From assembly GCF_000241955.1 (NCBI RefSeq), contig NC_016818.1, forward strand, positions 2,666,001-2,730,000: a stretch of 64,000 nucleotides of DNA, read 5' to 3'. Source of the stretch: Rahnella aquatilis CIP 78.65 = ATCC 33071 (GTDB lineage: Bacteria; Pseudomonadota; Gammaproteobacteria; Enterobacterales; Enterobacteriaceae). The notes below the pieces were generated by a model. The model had not been told where the DNA came from. It ran no database searches and worked only from the letters and a program-made list of their open reading frames with translations. Shown here one piece after another: positions 16,507 to 26,130 of the stretch (its first letter is position 1; each line of letters starts with the position of its first letter). The translations under genes and the position numbers were made by a program.

Positions 16507-16634
16507 CTCCCTCCCCTGCGAAGGGGAGGGTTGGGGTGGGGTATTAAGGTCAACATCAAAAAGTAAAAGTATGCTTCAACAAGGTGTTAGCCATTAAAAC
16601 CCCCTCCCATCCTCCCCTTTCGCAGGGGGAGGAG
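16507..16634. repeat. Interspersed hairpin repeat, full copy 3 (inverted)
   Basis: This copy has the opposite orientation to copies 1, 2 and 4: it begins CTCCCTCCCCTGCGAAGGGG, then GGGTTGGGGTGGGGTATTAA, and ends in the second hairpin. It contains the stop codon and the final 12 codons of the neighbouring D-amino-acid transaminase gene. Confidence 0.85.
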
Positions 16635-17502
16635 CCGTCTTCCCTTGGCTCGCTTCCACCGCCATCGCCACATAAATCGCCCGCAATTTTGCGGCAACCG
16701 TACCCGGTTTTCCGTCGCCAACCGGCTTCCCGTCCAGCGCGATCACTGGCCAGATAAAGGTGGTGGCGGAGCTGATAAAGATCTCCCGCGCATTCAGTGC
16801 CTCATCCAGCGTGAACGGACGTTCCTCAAAGTGGATATGGTGCTGCTTCGCCAGTTCCAGCAGTGCCTGACGGGTGATGCCATGTAAGATGTGCGTACTC
16901 AGCGGTCGGGTGATCAGCGTGCCGTCAGCATCTACGATCCAGGCATTGCTGGAGCTGGCTTCGGTGATCAGACCATTTTCGATCAGTAAGGCATCGTCGG
17001 CGTCATGCTGATGGGCATACTCTTTCGCCAGACACGGGGCCAGCAGGCCAACGGTTTTGATGTCACGACGCTGCCAGCGGATATCCTCAACGGAAACCAT
17101 GCGGATACCGCTTTTTGATTTCGGGTGGTCTGTCAGCGGGCGCGCCTGCGTAAACATCAGAAAAGTCGGCGTTACGCTTTCACCGGGGAAATCAAAATCA
17201 CGGTCGCCGCTGTTGCCGCGACTGATTTGCAGATACACCGCCCCTTCCACCAGATTGTTTTCAGCGATCAGACGTTTTTGCAGAGTCTCAATATCACTGA
17301 GCGCACAAGGCAGACGCAGGTTCAGCGCCTGACAGGAACGCGCAAGCCGCGCAAGATGAGCCGTGTTGTCGAGCAGACGTCCGTTCAGTACGGCGCTGAC
17401 TTCATAGACGGCATCCGCAAATAAGAAACCGCGATCAAATACCGACACCTTCGCGTCATGCTCGGCAACAAACTCCCCGTTGAGGTATACCGTTCTGGTC
17501 AT
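16594..17502 (-). CDS. dat: D-amino-acid transaminase (fold-type IV aminotransferase)
   Basis: This PLP enzyme of fold type IV most resembles Bacillus D-amino-acid transaminase, which interconverts D-Ala and D-Glu with their keto acids. The catalytic lysine is K149 in RRDIKTVGLLAPCLAKEYAH, followed by ENGLITEASSSNAW, the typical phosphate-binding SSSN. The start MTRTVYLNGEF at 17502 has AGGA nine bases upstream. The gene's last 12 residues (PPPAKGEDGRGF) are read from the hairpin repeat, so the native C-terminus has been replaced or extended. A branched-chain or 4-amino-4-deoxychorismate enzyme is less likely given the motif pattern. Confidence 0.88.
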   Translation of the reverse strand: MTRTVYLNGEFVAEHDAKVSVFDRGFLFADAVYEVSAVLNGRLLDNTAHLARLARSCQALNLRLPCALSDIETLQKRLIAENNLVEGAVYLQISRGNSGDRDFDFPGESVTPTFLMFTQARPLTDHPKSKSGIRMVSVEDIRWQRRDIKTVGLLAPCLAKEYAHQHDADDALLIENGLITEASSSNAWIVDADGTLITRPLSTHILHGITRQALLELAKQHHIHFEERPFTLDEALNAREIFISSATTFIWPVIALDGKPVGDGKPGTVAAKLRAIYVAMAVEASQGKTAPPPAKGEDGRGF

Positions 17503-17624
17503 GTTATTTTTCCTGGCCAACGTTGATTAGGATTTTTATTAGCTGTAATACGAGTGAAAGAATAAATTGCGTGAAAACTGAGCGCGTGACGTTGACGTAA
17601 CGCAGGTTTACGCCACTGCTGACA

Positions 17625-17650
17625 TAAAAAAAGCGCCCTGATGAGCGCTG
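17625..17650 (-). terminator. Terminator after small membrane protein gene
   Basis: On the minus strand, AGCGC(TCATCAGG)GCGCT is followed by seven T residues. It lies about 25 bases after the stop codon of the 79-residue membrane protein. Confidence 0.8.
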
Positions 17651-17670
17651 ATTCGGTGTGTAGCGAAAGA

Positions 17671-17910
17671 TCAGAGTTCGCCTTTTTTCTTTTTGTTGCG
17701 GATCACTAACCCGCTGATCAGCGCCATCACGCAGCCGATAAAGATAAACCAGATGCCGAGCATCAGTTGCGGTGCCATTTCTCCCGGCGGGGTTTCCGGA
17801 CTGCCGACCACTAAACCGTGGATCGTGGCAACAATACCGATAACCAATAAAATCAGGCTGTTGCGAAGTAAACGGCGGGCTACGGTCATAGGTTGTCTTG
17901 GGGTGGCCAT
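17671..17910 (-). CDS. Small two-span inner-membrane protein, unknown
   Basis: A 79-residue protein with a basic N-terminus and two hydrophobic segments (about residues 17-36 and 49-68), a short Pro-rich periplasmic link (GSPETPPGEM) and a Lys-rich C-terminal tail (RNKKKKGEL). No family is recognised. It has its own terminator and is separated from narI by another hairpin, so it is probably an independent unit. Confidence 0.7.
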   Translation of the reverse strand: MATPRQPMTVARRLLRNSLILLVIGIVATIHGLVVGSPETPPGEMAPQLMLGIWFIFIGCVMALISGLVIRNKKKKGEL

Positions 17911-17940
17911 CAGATGCGTCCTTGAGCAATAAAATAAAGA

Positions 17941-17964
17941 TAAGGGCGCATCATAGCGCCCTTC
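17941..17964 (-). terminator. Hairpin terminator after narI
   Basis: On the minus strand, AAGGGCGC and GCGCCCTT form a strong stem with a 6-base loop, followed by a T-rich stretch. It lies about 45 bases beyond the narI stop codon. Confidence 0.65.
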
Positions 17965-18007
17965 GTTTTTATGTCAAAATTGCCCGTTCACAATCCGTGA
18001 AGGTCAA

Positions 18008-18688
18008 TCAGCGACGATTACGTACCAGCTGATAACGGCGGGTGAGATATTCCACCGGTGCGCTCCAGATATGCACCAGACGGCAGAACGGGAACAACAG
18101 GAACAGCGTCATCCCCAGCACCAGATGCACGCGGAAGATAAACGCTACGCCGTCCAGATGTGCTGCCGCACCGCCACGGAATGTCACCACTGACTGCGCC
18201 CAGCCGACCAGTTTCATCATTTCGCTGCCGTCCATATGCTGCGCGGAGAACGGAATGGTGCTCAGCCCCAGGGCACATTGCACTACCAGCAGAATGATGA
18301 TCATGATGTCACCAAAACTGGAAGTCGCCCGCACACGCTCGTTGCTCAGACGCCGCCACACCAGCATGCCGCCGCCAATCAAAGTCATCACGCCACAGGC
18401 ACCGCCCGCCCACATCGCCATCTGCTGTTTCACCGGCACCGGCAGGAAGGATTCATACATCCAGTGCGGCGTCAGCATCCCGAAAGCGTGCCCTGCAAAA
18501 ATGCCGAGAATACCGACGTGGAACAGCGGCGAGGCAATACGCAGCGTTTTTTTCTCCAGTAACTGGCTGGAACCGGCGCGCCAGCTGTACTGACCATAGT
18601 CATAACGCAACCAGCTACCGGCCAGGAATACTGTGCCGCACAGGTACGGATAGATATTGAAGAAGAAGTTGTTGAGGAAGTCGGTCAT
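18008..18688 (-). CDS. narI: Respiratory nitrate reductase gamma subunit (cytochrome b)
   Basis: The membrane anchor of NarGHI takes electrons from quinol at the periplasmic side and passes them through two b haems to NarH. Five transmembrane helices are visible over 226 residues. Histidines in the helices ([14 protein letters not shown] near residue 52, [17 protein letters not shown] near residue 173) fit the haem ligands. It overlaps narJ by 4 bases. It is the last gene of the operon. Confidence 0.97.
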   Translation of the reverse strand: MTDFLNNFFFNIYPYLCGTVFLAGSWLRYDYGQYSWRAGSSQLLEKKTLRIASPLFHVGILGIFAGHAFGMLTPHWMYESFLPVPVKQQMAMWAGGACGVMTLIGGGMLVWRRLSNERVRATSSFGDIMIIILLVVQCALGLSTIPFSAQHMDGSEMMKLVGWAQSVVTFRGGAAAHLDGVAFIFRVHLVLGMTLFLLFPFCRLVHIWSAPVEYLTRRYQLVRNRR

Positions 18689-19407
18689 TTGCGTGGTTCC
18701 CCCGCAGGCGTGTCATCAAGGTTCAGATACTGTGGTGCGACCGCACCGGCGAAGCGTTTCTGGTGCGCAGTTTCATCACCCGACGCACAGCTTTGCTCGC
18801 CAAGGAACGTGATTTGTTCCTCTTCCCACACCGCGTCCAGCGCGGCAGGCGTGTCATCACGGGCTTCCTGTTTGATCCCCTCACGCACCGTGGCGGTCGC
18901 GATATCGCTGCCGGACAGGGTCAGCAGCAGATCAAACAGTTCCGCGTAATGACTGTCCCGCTCCTGCATTCGGGCGCTGAGTAATGCCAGGATCGGTGAG
19001 ATGTCACGCAGCCCTTCCCGCGCCTGATGTTCATCACGCGTGGTCAGGTATTCCAGATACAGCGGCAGGTAATCCGGCAGCTCGCGGCTGTCGATTTCCA
19101 GCCCGGCTTCACGGTATTGCCCCATCAGATCGACCATCGCCTGACCGCGGTCACGGGATTCGCCGTGCACATGTTCAAACAACAGCAACGAGGTGGCGCG
19201 ACCCCGATCGAACAAACCGGTGTACGCCGATTGCGCATCCAGCAGATCCTGTTTGCAGAACGCCGTGATGTACAGCGCCAGATCGTGGCGCTGTTCTTCA
19301 GTCAGTTCCGCAGATTCTGCCACCGCTTCGAGCAGCTCCGGCTGGTGTTCCCACAGCTCATCAGACGGGTAATCGAGCAATAAACCAATGAGTCGTAAAC
19401 TGTTCAT
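18685..19407 (-). CDS. narJ: Nitrate reductase maturation chaperone
   Basis: NarJ is the dedicated chaperone that helps insert the molybdenum cofactor and an FeS centre into NarG before membrane attachment; it is not part of the final complex. The length of 240 residues, the N-terminus [18 protein letters not shown] and the all-helical middle with [18 protein letters not shown] are typical. It shares one base with narH and overlaps narI by four bases, so translation is coupled. Confidence 0.96.
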   Translation of the reverse strand: MNSLRLIGLLLDYPSDELWEHQPELLEAVAESAELTEEQRHDLALYITAFCKQDLLDAQSAYTGLFDRGRATSLLLFEHVHGESRDRGQAMVDLMGQYREAGLEIDSRELPDYLPLYLEYLTTRDEHQAREGLRDISPILALLSARMQERDSHYAELFDLLLTLSGSDIATATVREGIKQEARDDTPAALDAVWEEEQITFLGEQSCASGDETAHQKRFAGAVAPQYLNLDDTPAGEPRK

Positions 19408-20942
19408 CAGCTGTTCCTTTCTGTTTTCGCGCCGATGTCGATGGCATCGATGCGTTTACTGTTGAACAGGTTAAATTTGCTGTCGCTGCCGTGGCAGCCG
19501 TCGCCGAAGCTGAAACCACAGCCTTTGGCTTCCGGGAAGGCTTCACGCGCCTGTTCACGATGGCTGGAAGGCACCACGAAACGGTCTTCGTAGTTGGCAA
19601 TCGCCAGATAGCGGTACATTTCTTCGGCCTGCGCCGCAGACAATCCGACCTGTTCCAGCGCACTGGTGTCGGTTACGCCATCCACCGTTTCAGCACGTTT
19701 GTAATGACGCATCGCCAGCATGCGCTTCAGCGCACGCAGCACCGGCGCGGTGTCGCCCGCCGTCAGCAGGTTCGCCAGATATTCCACCGGAATACGCAGG
19801 CTTTCGACGTCCGGCAGCACGCCGCTGTGCGGTAATGCACCGGCATCAGCAGCAGACTGGATCGGCGACAGCGGCGGCACGTACCAGACCATCGGCAGCG
19901 TGCGATATTCAGGATGCAGCGGCAGCGCCAGCTTCCATTCAATTGCCATTTTGTAGACCGGCGACTGGCGCGCGGCATCCATCACGGAAATCGGAATGCC
20001 GTCTTTTTCGGCCTGTGCAATCACCTCAGGATCGTTCGGATCGAGGAAGATGCTCATCTGGCTTTCGTACAGGTCTTTCTCGCTTTCCACCGATGCGGCT
20101 TCGCCGATACGATCGGCGTCATACAACACCACGCCAAGGTAACGGATACGGCCGACGCAGGTTTCGGAGCAGACCGTTGGCTGGCCGGCTTCGATACGCG
20201 GATAACAGAAAATACATTTTTCTGATTTGCCGCTTTTCCAGTTGAAGTAGATTTTTTTGTACGGGCAGCCGGTCAGGCACATGCGCCAGCCACGACATTT
20301 GTCCTGGTCGATCAGCACGATACCGTCTTCGCCGCGCTTATAAATCGCGCCGCTCGGACAGGTCGCCACGCAGGCCGGATTCAGACAGTGTTCGCACAGA
20401 CGCGGCAGGTAGGCCATAAAGGTATTTTCGAACTCACCGTACATCTCTTTCTGCATATTGGCGAAGTTCTGATCGGCAGAACGTTTACTGAACTCCGTGC
20501 CCAGATCGTCTTCCCAGTTCGGGCCGCCGGTAATTTTCTTCATGCGTTTGCCGGTCAGCAGCGAGCGCGGACGGGCCACCGGCTGATGTTTACTGTCTTT
20601 CGCGGTGTGCAGATGCTGATAATCAAAATCAAACGGTTCGTAGTAATCATCGATTTCCGGCATATGCGGGTTGGCGAAGATTTTATGCAGCAGGTTGGCT
20701 TTGTTGCCCATACGCGGCTGCAGTTTGCCGTTGATTTTGCGGATCCAGCCACCCTTCCATTTTTGCTGGTTTTCCCAGTCGTGCGGATAACCCAGACCCG
20801 GTTTGGTTTCGACGTTGTTGAACCACGCGTATTCCATCCCTTCGCGGCTGGTCCAGACGTTTTTACAGGTGACGGAACAGGTGTGGCAGCCAATGCATTT
20901 GTCGAGATTCAGCACCATGCCGACTTGTGAACGAATTTTCAT
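19407..20942 (-). CDS. narH: Respiratory nitrate reductase beta subunit
   Basis: The iron-sulfur electron-transfer subunit. The first ferredoxin-like cysteine group, CIGCHTCSVTCKNVW, begins at residue 16. Further groups are CEHCLNPACVATCP and CRGWRMCLTGCPYKK. In the last, a Trp replaces one Cys, as expected for the [3Fe-4S] centre. FCYPRIEAGQPTVCSETCVGR completes the set. The length of 511 residues matches E. coli NarH. It overlaps narG by four bases. Confidence 0.97.
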   Translation of the reverse strand: MKIRSQVGMVLNLDKCIGCHTCSVTCKNVWTSREGMEYAWFNNVETKPGLGYPHDWENQQKWKGGWIRKINGKLQPRMGNKANLLHKIFANPHMPEIDDYYEPFDFDYQHLHTAKDSKHQPVARPRSLLTGKRMKKITGGPNWEDDLGTEFSKRSADQNFANMQKEMYGEFENTFMAYLPRLCEHCLNPACVATCPSGAIYKRGEDGIVLIDQDKCRGWRMCLTGCPYKKIYFNWKSGKSEKCIFCYPRIEAGQPTVCSETCVGRIRYLGVVLYDADRIGEAASVESEKDLYESQMSIFLDPNDPEVIAQAEKDGIPISVMDAARQSPVYKMAIEWKLALPLHPEYRTLPMVWYVPPLSPIQSAADAGALPHSGVLPDVESLRIPVEYLANLLTAGDTAPVLRALKRMLAMRHYKRAETVDGVTDTSALEQVGLSAAQAEEMYRYLAIANYEDRFVVPSSHREQAREAFPEAKGCGFSFGDGCHGSDSKFNLFNSKRIDAIDIGAKTERNS

Positions 20943-23900
20943 TGGGCTTTCTCCTGTTGCACGGCGTCCTGCACGTAGTCATTGCCTTCATCGTCTAACC
21001 AGTCGATGCGGTTCATTTTGCGCACAATCACAAATTCATCGCGGTTAGAACCGACCGTGCCGTAGTAGTTGAAGCCGTAGGCCAGTTGCGCGTAACCGCC
21101 GATCATATGGGTCGGTTTCGGGCAAACGCGGGTGACCGAGTTGTGAATACCACCGCGCTGCTGGCTGATTTCCGATCCCGGAATATTCACGATGCGTTCC
21201 TGCGCGTGGTACATCATGGTCATCCCCGCCGGTACACGCTGGCTGACCACCGCACGGGCGCTCAGTGAACCGTTGGCGTTAAACGCTTCGATCCAGTCGT
21301 TATCTTCAATACCTAACTGTTTCGCATCGTCTTCACTCAGCCAGACAATCGGGCCGCCGCGACCTAAGGTCAGCATCAGCAGGTTGTCGCTGTAGGTGGA
21401 GTGAATGCCCCATTTCTGGTGCGGCGTCAGGAAGTTCAGCGCCATTTCCGGATTACCGTTCGGTTTCGCGTTCAGCAACGGCTGCGCCGCGCGGGTGTCG
21501 ATTGGCGGACGGTATACCAGCAGGCTTTCACCGAACGCACGCATCCACGCGTGATCCTGATAAATCTGCTGACGGCCGGACAGCGTGCGCCACGGGATCA
21601 GCTCATGCACGTTGGTGTAACAGGCGTTGTAAGAAACGTGTTCATCTTCCAGGCCAGACCACGTCGGGCTGGAGATGATTTTGCGCGGCTGCGCCTGAAT
21701 ATCGCGGAAGCGGATTTTCTCGTCTTCTTTATTCAGCGCCAGATGCGTATGGTCGCGACCGGTATTCTGGCTCAGCGCCGCCCAGGCTTTCACCGCCACC
21801 TGACCGTTGGTTTCCGGTGCCAGCGTCAGGATGACCTCTGCCGCATCAATGGCGGTGTTGATCATCGGCTGGCCTTTGGCCGTACCGTCCGGTTTGGTGT
21901 AATTCAGTTTTTTCAGCAAACCGACTTCGCTGTCAGTATTCCAGCTGATGCCTTTGCCGCCGTTACCGAGTTTTTCCAGCAACGGACCGACAGAGGTGAA
22001 ACGCTCGTAAGTATTCGGATAATCACGCTCAACGACCATCAGGTGTGGTGCAGTGCGCCCGGGGATCAGGTCACATTCGCCTTTTTTCCAGTCTTCCACG
22101 CCAAACGGCTGCGCCAGTTCAGCGGCGGAATCGTGCTGGATCGGCAAGGTCACCATATCGGTTTCGACACCCAGATGGCCGACGCAGACGCGGGAGAACT
22201 CTTTGGCGATGCCTTTGTAAATTTCCCAGTCGCTTTTCGAATCCCAGGCCGGATCAACGGCCGCAGACAGCGGATGAATAAACGGATGCATATCAGAGGT
22301 ATTCATGTCGTCTTTTTCGTACCAGGTGGCGGTCGGCAGCACGATGTCGGAATACAGACAGGTGCTGGACATACGGAAATCAAGTGTCACCACCAGATCC
22401 AGTTTGCCTTCGCCGCCCTGCGCCTGCCATTCGACTTCTTCCGGCATCACGCCGCCCTGAATACCGAGATCATCCCCCTGAATACCGTGTTCGGTACCCA
22501 GCAGATATTTCAGCATGTACTCGTGGCCCTTACCGGAAGACCCCAGCAGGTTGGAGCGCCAGACGAACAGGTTGCGCGGGAAGTTCTGCGGATTGTCCGG
22601 CTGTTCCGCCGCAAAACGCACGCTGCCGTCTTTAAGCGCTGCCACGGTAAAATCAGCCGGTGATAAACCGGCAGCTTTCGCCTGTCCGGCAATGTGCAGC
22701 GGATTAACGTTGAGCTGCGGCGCAGACGGCAGCCAGCCCATGCGTTCAGCGCGCACGTTGTAGTCAATCATGCTGCCGGTGAATTTGGATTTATCCGCCA
22801 GCGGAGATAATAACTCCTGTGGCGCGACGGTTTCGTAACGCCACTGACTTGAATGGTTGTAGAAGAACGAGGTGCTGTTCATCTGGCGCGGTGGACGCTG
22901 CCAGTCGAGGCCAAACGCCAGCGGCTGCCAGCCGGTTTGCGGACGCAGTTTTTCCTGCCCGACGTAGTGGGCCCAGCCGCCACCGCTCTGACCGACGCAA
23001 CCACAGAAGATCAGCATATTGATCAGACCACGGTAGTTCATGTCGAGGTGATACCAGTGGTTCATCCCGGCACCGACAATGATCATCGAACGACCGTGGG
23101 TTTTATTGGCGTTATCAGCAAATTCATAGGCGATACGCTCGATGTTCTGCTGAGAAACACCGGTGATTTTCTCGGCCCAGGCTGGCGTATAGGCTTTGAT
23201 TTCATCATAGCGTTGCGCGCAGTTTTCATCGTTCAGACCGCGTTCGATGCCGTAGTTTGCCAGCGTCAGGTCGTAAACACTGGCCACCAGACCGGTGCTG
23301 CCATCCGCCAGTGGCAGGCGTTTGACCGGCAACTTGTGCATCAGAATTTCATCCAGCGCCACGCTGTTGAAATGCTCGCTGACCGCGCCGCCGAAGTACG
23401 GATAGCCAACGTTGACGACTTCATCATGATCGTCAAGCAGGCTCAGCCTCAGGCTGACATCTGCGCCGTCTTTCCCTTCGCGGGATTCCAGATTCCACTG
23501 GCCTTTTTCGCCCCAGCGGTAACCAATCGAGCCTAACGGCGACACCAGTTCACCGGTGTTTTCATCGAAGGCGATGGTTTTCCATTGCGGGTTATTTTCC
23601 TGACCGAGATTGTCCACCAGATCAGACGCACGCAGCATACGGCCTGCGGCATACGAACCGTCTTCACGCGGTTCAAGCATCACCAGCATCGGCATGTCGG
23701 TGTAGCGGCGCACATAGTCGGTGAAGTACTGGCTCGGATTATCGATATGGAAGGACTTGAGGATCACATGGCCCATCGCCAGCGCCAGCGCGCTGTCGGT
23801 ACCCTGTTTCGGCGCCAGCCACTGGTCGCAAATCTTGGCGATTTCCGCGTAATCCGGCGTAATGGCGACAGTTTTGGTGCCTTTGTAACGCACTTCAGTG

Positions 23901-24703
23901 AAGAAGTGGGCGTCCGGCGTACGGGTCTGCGGAACGTTGGAACCCCAGGCGATAATATAAGAAGAGTTGTACCAGTCAGCCGATTCCGGCACGTCGGTTT
24001 GCTCGCCCCAGGTTTGCGGAGAAGCCGGTGGCAAATCGCAATACCAGTCGTAGAAACTCAGACACACGCCGCCGATCAGCGACAGATAGCGTGCGCCGGA
24101 AGCGTATGACACCATCGACATCGCCGGAATGGGTGAAAAACCAATAATGCGGTCCGGGCCGAAGGTTTTGGCGGTATACACGTTGGACGCGGCAATCAGT
24201 TCATTCACTTCCTGCCAGCTTGAACGCACAAAACCACCGCGACCGCGTGCAGCTTTATATTCTTTGGCTTTTTCCGGCTGGCTGACAATCGAGCCCCAGG
24301 CATCGACCGGATCGCTGTAATTCAGTCTGGCTTCACGCCATAACTGGATCAGTTTCTTGCGCATCAGCGGATATTTCAGACGGTTTGCACTGTAGAGATA
24401 CCAGGAATAGCTGGCCCCGCGCGGGCAACCACGCGGCTCGTGGTTTGGCAAGTCCGGACGGGTGCGCGGATAGTCGGTCTGCTGGGTTTCCCAGGTCACC
24501 AGGCCGTTTTTGACGTAAATCTTCCAGCTACAGGAACCGGTGCAGTTCACACCGTGCGTGGAACGGACCACTTTGTCATGCTGCCAGCGGCTGCGGTAGC
24601 CGTCTTCCCAGTCGCGATTGGTATTCAGCGTCTGGCCGTGGCCGTCAGCAAAGGGTTCAGCTAGCTGTTTGAAATAGCGAAACCGGTCAAGAAACTTGCT
24701 CAT
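20939..24703 (-). CDS. narG: Respiratory nitrate reductase alpha subunit (molybdoenzyme)
   Basis: The catalytic subunit reduces nitrate to nitrite on the cytoplasmic side of the membrane during anaerobic respiration. The FS0 cluster ligands H50, C54, C58 and C93 and the molybdenum ligand D223 are in place. The N-terminus lacks a functional Tat signal, as in E. coli. The length of 1254 residues is close to the usual 1247. It is first in narGHJI and has FNR and NarL sites upstream. No narK transporter or narXL genes adjoin it, unlike in E. coli. Confidence 0.98.
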   Translation of the reverse strand: MSKFLDRFRYFKQLAEPFADGHGQTLNTNRDWEDGYRSRWQHDKVVRSTHGVNCTGSCSWKIYVKNGLVTWETQQTDYPRTRPDLPNHEPRGCPRGASYSWYLYSANRLKYPLMRKKLIQLWREARLNYSDPVDAWGSIVSQPEKAKEYKAARGRGGFVRSSWQEVNELIAASNVYTAKTFGPDRIIGFSPIPAMSMVSYASGARYLSLIGGVCLSFYDWYCDLPPASPQTWGEQTDVPESADWYNSSYIIAWGSNVPQTRTPDAHFFTEVRYKGTKTVAITPDYAEIAKICDQWLAPKQGTDSALALAMGHVILKSFHIDNPSQYFTDYVRRYTDMPMLVMLEPREDGSYAAGRMLRASDLVDNLGQENNPQWKTIAFDENTGELVSPLGSIGYRWGEKGQWNLESREGKDGADVSLRLSLLDDHDEVVNVGYPYFGGAVSEHFNSVALDEILMHKLPVKRLPLADGSTGLVASVYDLTLANYGIERGLNDENCAQRYDEIKAYTPAWAEKITGVSQQNIERIAYEFADNANKTHGRSMIIVGAGMNHWYHLDMNYRGLINMLIFCGCVGQSGGGWAHYVGQEKLRPQTGWQPLAFGLDWQRPPRQMNSTSFFYNHSSQWRYETVAPQELLSPLADKSKFTGSMIDYNVRAERMGWLPSAPQLNVNPLHIAGQAKAAGLSPADFTVAALKDGSVRFAAEQPDNPQNFPRNLFVWRSNLLGSSGKGHEYMLKYLLGTEHGIQGDDLGIQGGVMPEEVEWQAQGGEGKLDLVVTLDFRMSSTCLYSDIVLPTATWYEKDDMNTSDMHPFIHPLSAAVDPAWDSKSDWEIYKGIAKEFSRVCVGHLGVETDMVTLPIQHDSAAELAQPFGVEDWKKGECDLIPGRTAPHLMVVERDYPNTYERFTSVGPLLEKLGNGGKGISWNTDSEVGLLKKLNYTKPDGTAKGQPMINTAIDAAEVILTLAPETNGQVAVKAWAALSQNTGRDHTHLALNKEDEKIRFRDIQAQPRKIISSPTWSGLEDEHVSYNACYTNVHELIPWRTLSGRQQIYQDHAWMRAFGESLLVYRPPIDTRAAQPLLNAKPNGNPEMALNFLTPHQKWGIHSTYSDNLLMLTLGRGGPIVWLSEDDAKQLGIEDNDWIEAFNANGSLSARAVVSQRVPAGMTMMYHAQERIVNIPGSEISQQRGGIHNSVTRVCPKPTHMIGGYAQLAYGFNYYGTVGSNRDEFVIVRKMNRIDWLDDEGNDYVQDAVQQEKAQ

Positions 24704-24817
24704 CCGGAACTCTCCTGTGCAAAGGCTTCATTGCGCTTTGTCATTATGTGAATGGCGGGGAATACAACTACATTGCTCAATATGGGCTCAGGGTATGCAC
24801 GCGCGGGAGCCTTCTAC

Positions 24818-24831
24818 TTGATTGCGATCAA
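24818..24831 (-). promoter_or_regulatory. FNR site of narG
   Basis: TTGAT-TGCG-ATCAA is a perfect FNR palindrome. Its centre lies about 121 bases upstream of the narG start, suitable for a class II anaerobic promoter with the FNR site near -41. Confidence 0.85.
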
Positions 24832-24868
24832 CGCCTTCGCGTCATGTATTTATTTACATAACGCCAGA

Positions 24869-24884
24869 TACCCCCAAAGAGGTA
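24869..24884 (-). promoter_or_regulatory. NarL/NarP 7-2-7 site of narG
   Basis: TACCCCC-AA-AGAGGTA is a 7-2-7 inverted heptamer pair of the NarL/NarP type. Its centre is 52 bases beyond the FNR site, close to the spacing between -41.5 and -89 known for E. coli narG. It supports nitrate induction. Confidence 0.75.
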
Positions 24885-25088
24885 CAAATTTAAACAGAGT
24901 TAACTTTATGATTTATGGGTAATAATTTCGGAAAGAAAACAAAAAGGCGGGAGTGACATCATCTGACGGAAAATTGGGGGTAAGGCTGTTTGAATGTGAC
25001 AAAATTGTGAAATCAGGCGGGAGGTTATTGTATTTATGCCGATGTCTGGCGTAATAGAACAACCTGCTTTCGCCACCAGAAACCTTTA

Positions 25089-26108
25089 ATGCAGACAGAA
25101 AAACCCGCCGTACTCAATTTCAACGATGAAGTTACCGGAATGATATACGGTTTCGTTTTTCGTCCGGACCGCCCTGCCGAACGCGTTTCTTCACAACAGG
25201 TTCAGGAAGCCTGGCAGCAGATTTGCCACGACAAAGGATTCGTCTGGATCCACGTCAACCTCAATCACGCCATGTCAGAAAAATGGCTGAAAAAGCATTT
25301 TGGTGTCGGCGAGCCCTTTTTCGAGGAAATCCGCGAAGGCTCGCGCAGTACGCGCATTGAACGGCTCGATGAGACGTTGCTGGCGGTGCTCAACGACGTG
25401 ATTTTCCGCCCGGATGAAACCAGCGATGAAGCGTCGACGTTGTGGCTGAGTTGCCATCAGCAACTGGTGGTCACAGCGCGCCACAAACCGGTCAGACTGA
25501 TCGAGCAGTTATTCAAACGGCTGGAGTATCTGAACATCACCACGCCGACCGCGCTGCTGGTGCATCTTTTAGAGGAACAGGAAGATTTACTGGAGCAGAT
25601 TGTACGGCGTGCCAATCAGTACGTGGATACCATTGAAGAGCGGCTGCTGAGTCATCACGTCAAAAAGAACCGCGCCGATCTGGGGCGTCTGCGCCGGATG
25701 CTGCTGCGGTTTCAGCGTTTACTGGCACCGGAACCGACCGCACTTTTCCGCCTGCTGAACCGTCCTCCCACCTGGATAGCACCCGCTGTGGTACAGGATT
25801 TACGGCAATTTGCCGAGGAGTTTTCCGTGGTGCTGAATGACCTTATCGCACTGACCGAACGCATCCGGTTATTGCAGGAAGAAATCACCTCACGGCAGAT
25901 GGAGCAAAGCAACCGCACACTGTATGTGCTGACGGTGATCACCGTGCTTGCGCTGCCGATCAATATTGTGGCGGGTTTCTTTGGCATGAACGTCGGAGGC
26001 ATTCCGCTCGCCAGCAATCACCACGGTTTTATTTTGCTGGTGATGATTGTCGGCGTGTTTACCCTGCTGACGGGCTGGTATGCATTAAGGCATCGCGACG
26101 ACGACTGA
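25089..26108 (+). CDS. zntB: Zinc transporter ZntB
   Basis: A CorA-superfamily inner-membrane zinc transporter. A large cytoplasmic N-terminal domain is followed by two transmembrane helices near the C-terminus. The superfamily GMN motif appears in FFGMNVGGIP at the end of the first helix. WIHVNLNHA and HYVDTIEERLL-type helices match ZntB. The length of 339 residues is slightly over the 327 of E. coli. It converges on clcB with only 22 bases between the stop codons. No strong Shine-Dalgarno is seen before the chosen ATG. Confidence 0.95.
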   Translation: MQTEKPAVLNFNDEVTGMIYGFVFRPDRPAERVSSQQVQEAWQQICHDKGFVWIHVNLNHAMSEKWLKKHFGVGEPFFEEIREGSRSTRIERLDETLLAVLNDVIFRPDETSDEASTLWLSCHQQLVVTARHKPVRLIEQLFKRLEYLNITTPTALLVHLLEEQEDLLEQIVRRANQYVDTIEERLLSHHVKKNRADLGRLRRMLLRFQRLLAPEPTALFRLLNRPPTWIAPAVVQDLRQFAEEFSVVLNDLIALTERIRLLQEEITSRQMEQSNRTLYVLTVITVLALPINIVAGFFGMNVGGIPLASNHHGFILLVMIVGVFTLLTGWYALRHRDDD

Positions 26109-26130
26109 TGGCGGCGGCCCGCACAAAAAA

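Larger units (their letters stand above)
24704..25088. promoter_or_regulatory. Divergent narG / zntB control region
   Basis: This 385-base gap contains no gene. It holds the narG FNR and NarL sites, listed separately. From the E. coli layout the narG transcript would start near 24783. The zntB side shows no clear ribosome site or promoter. Confidence 0.75.

Noticed and set aside
21401..22663. 420-residue open frame antisense to narG
   Set aside because: It is a shadow of narG with biased composition and no domain pattern.
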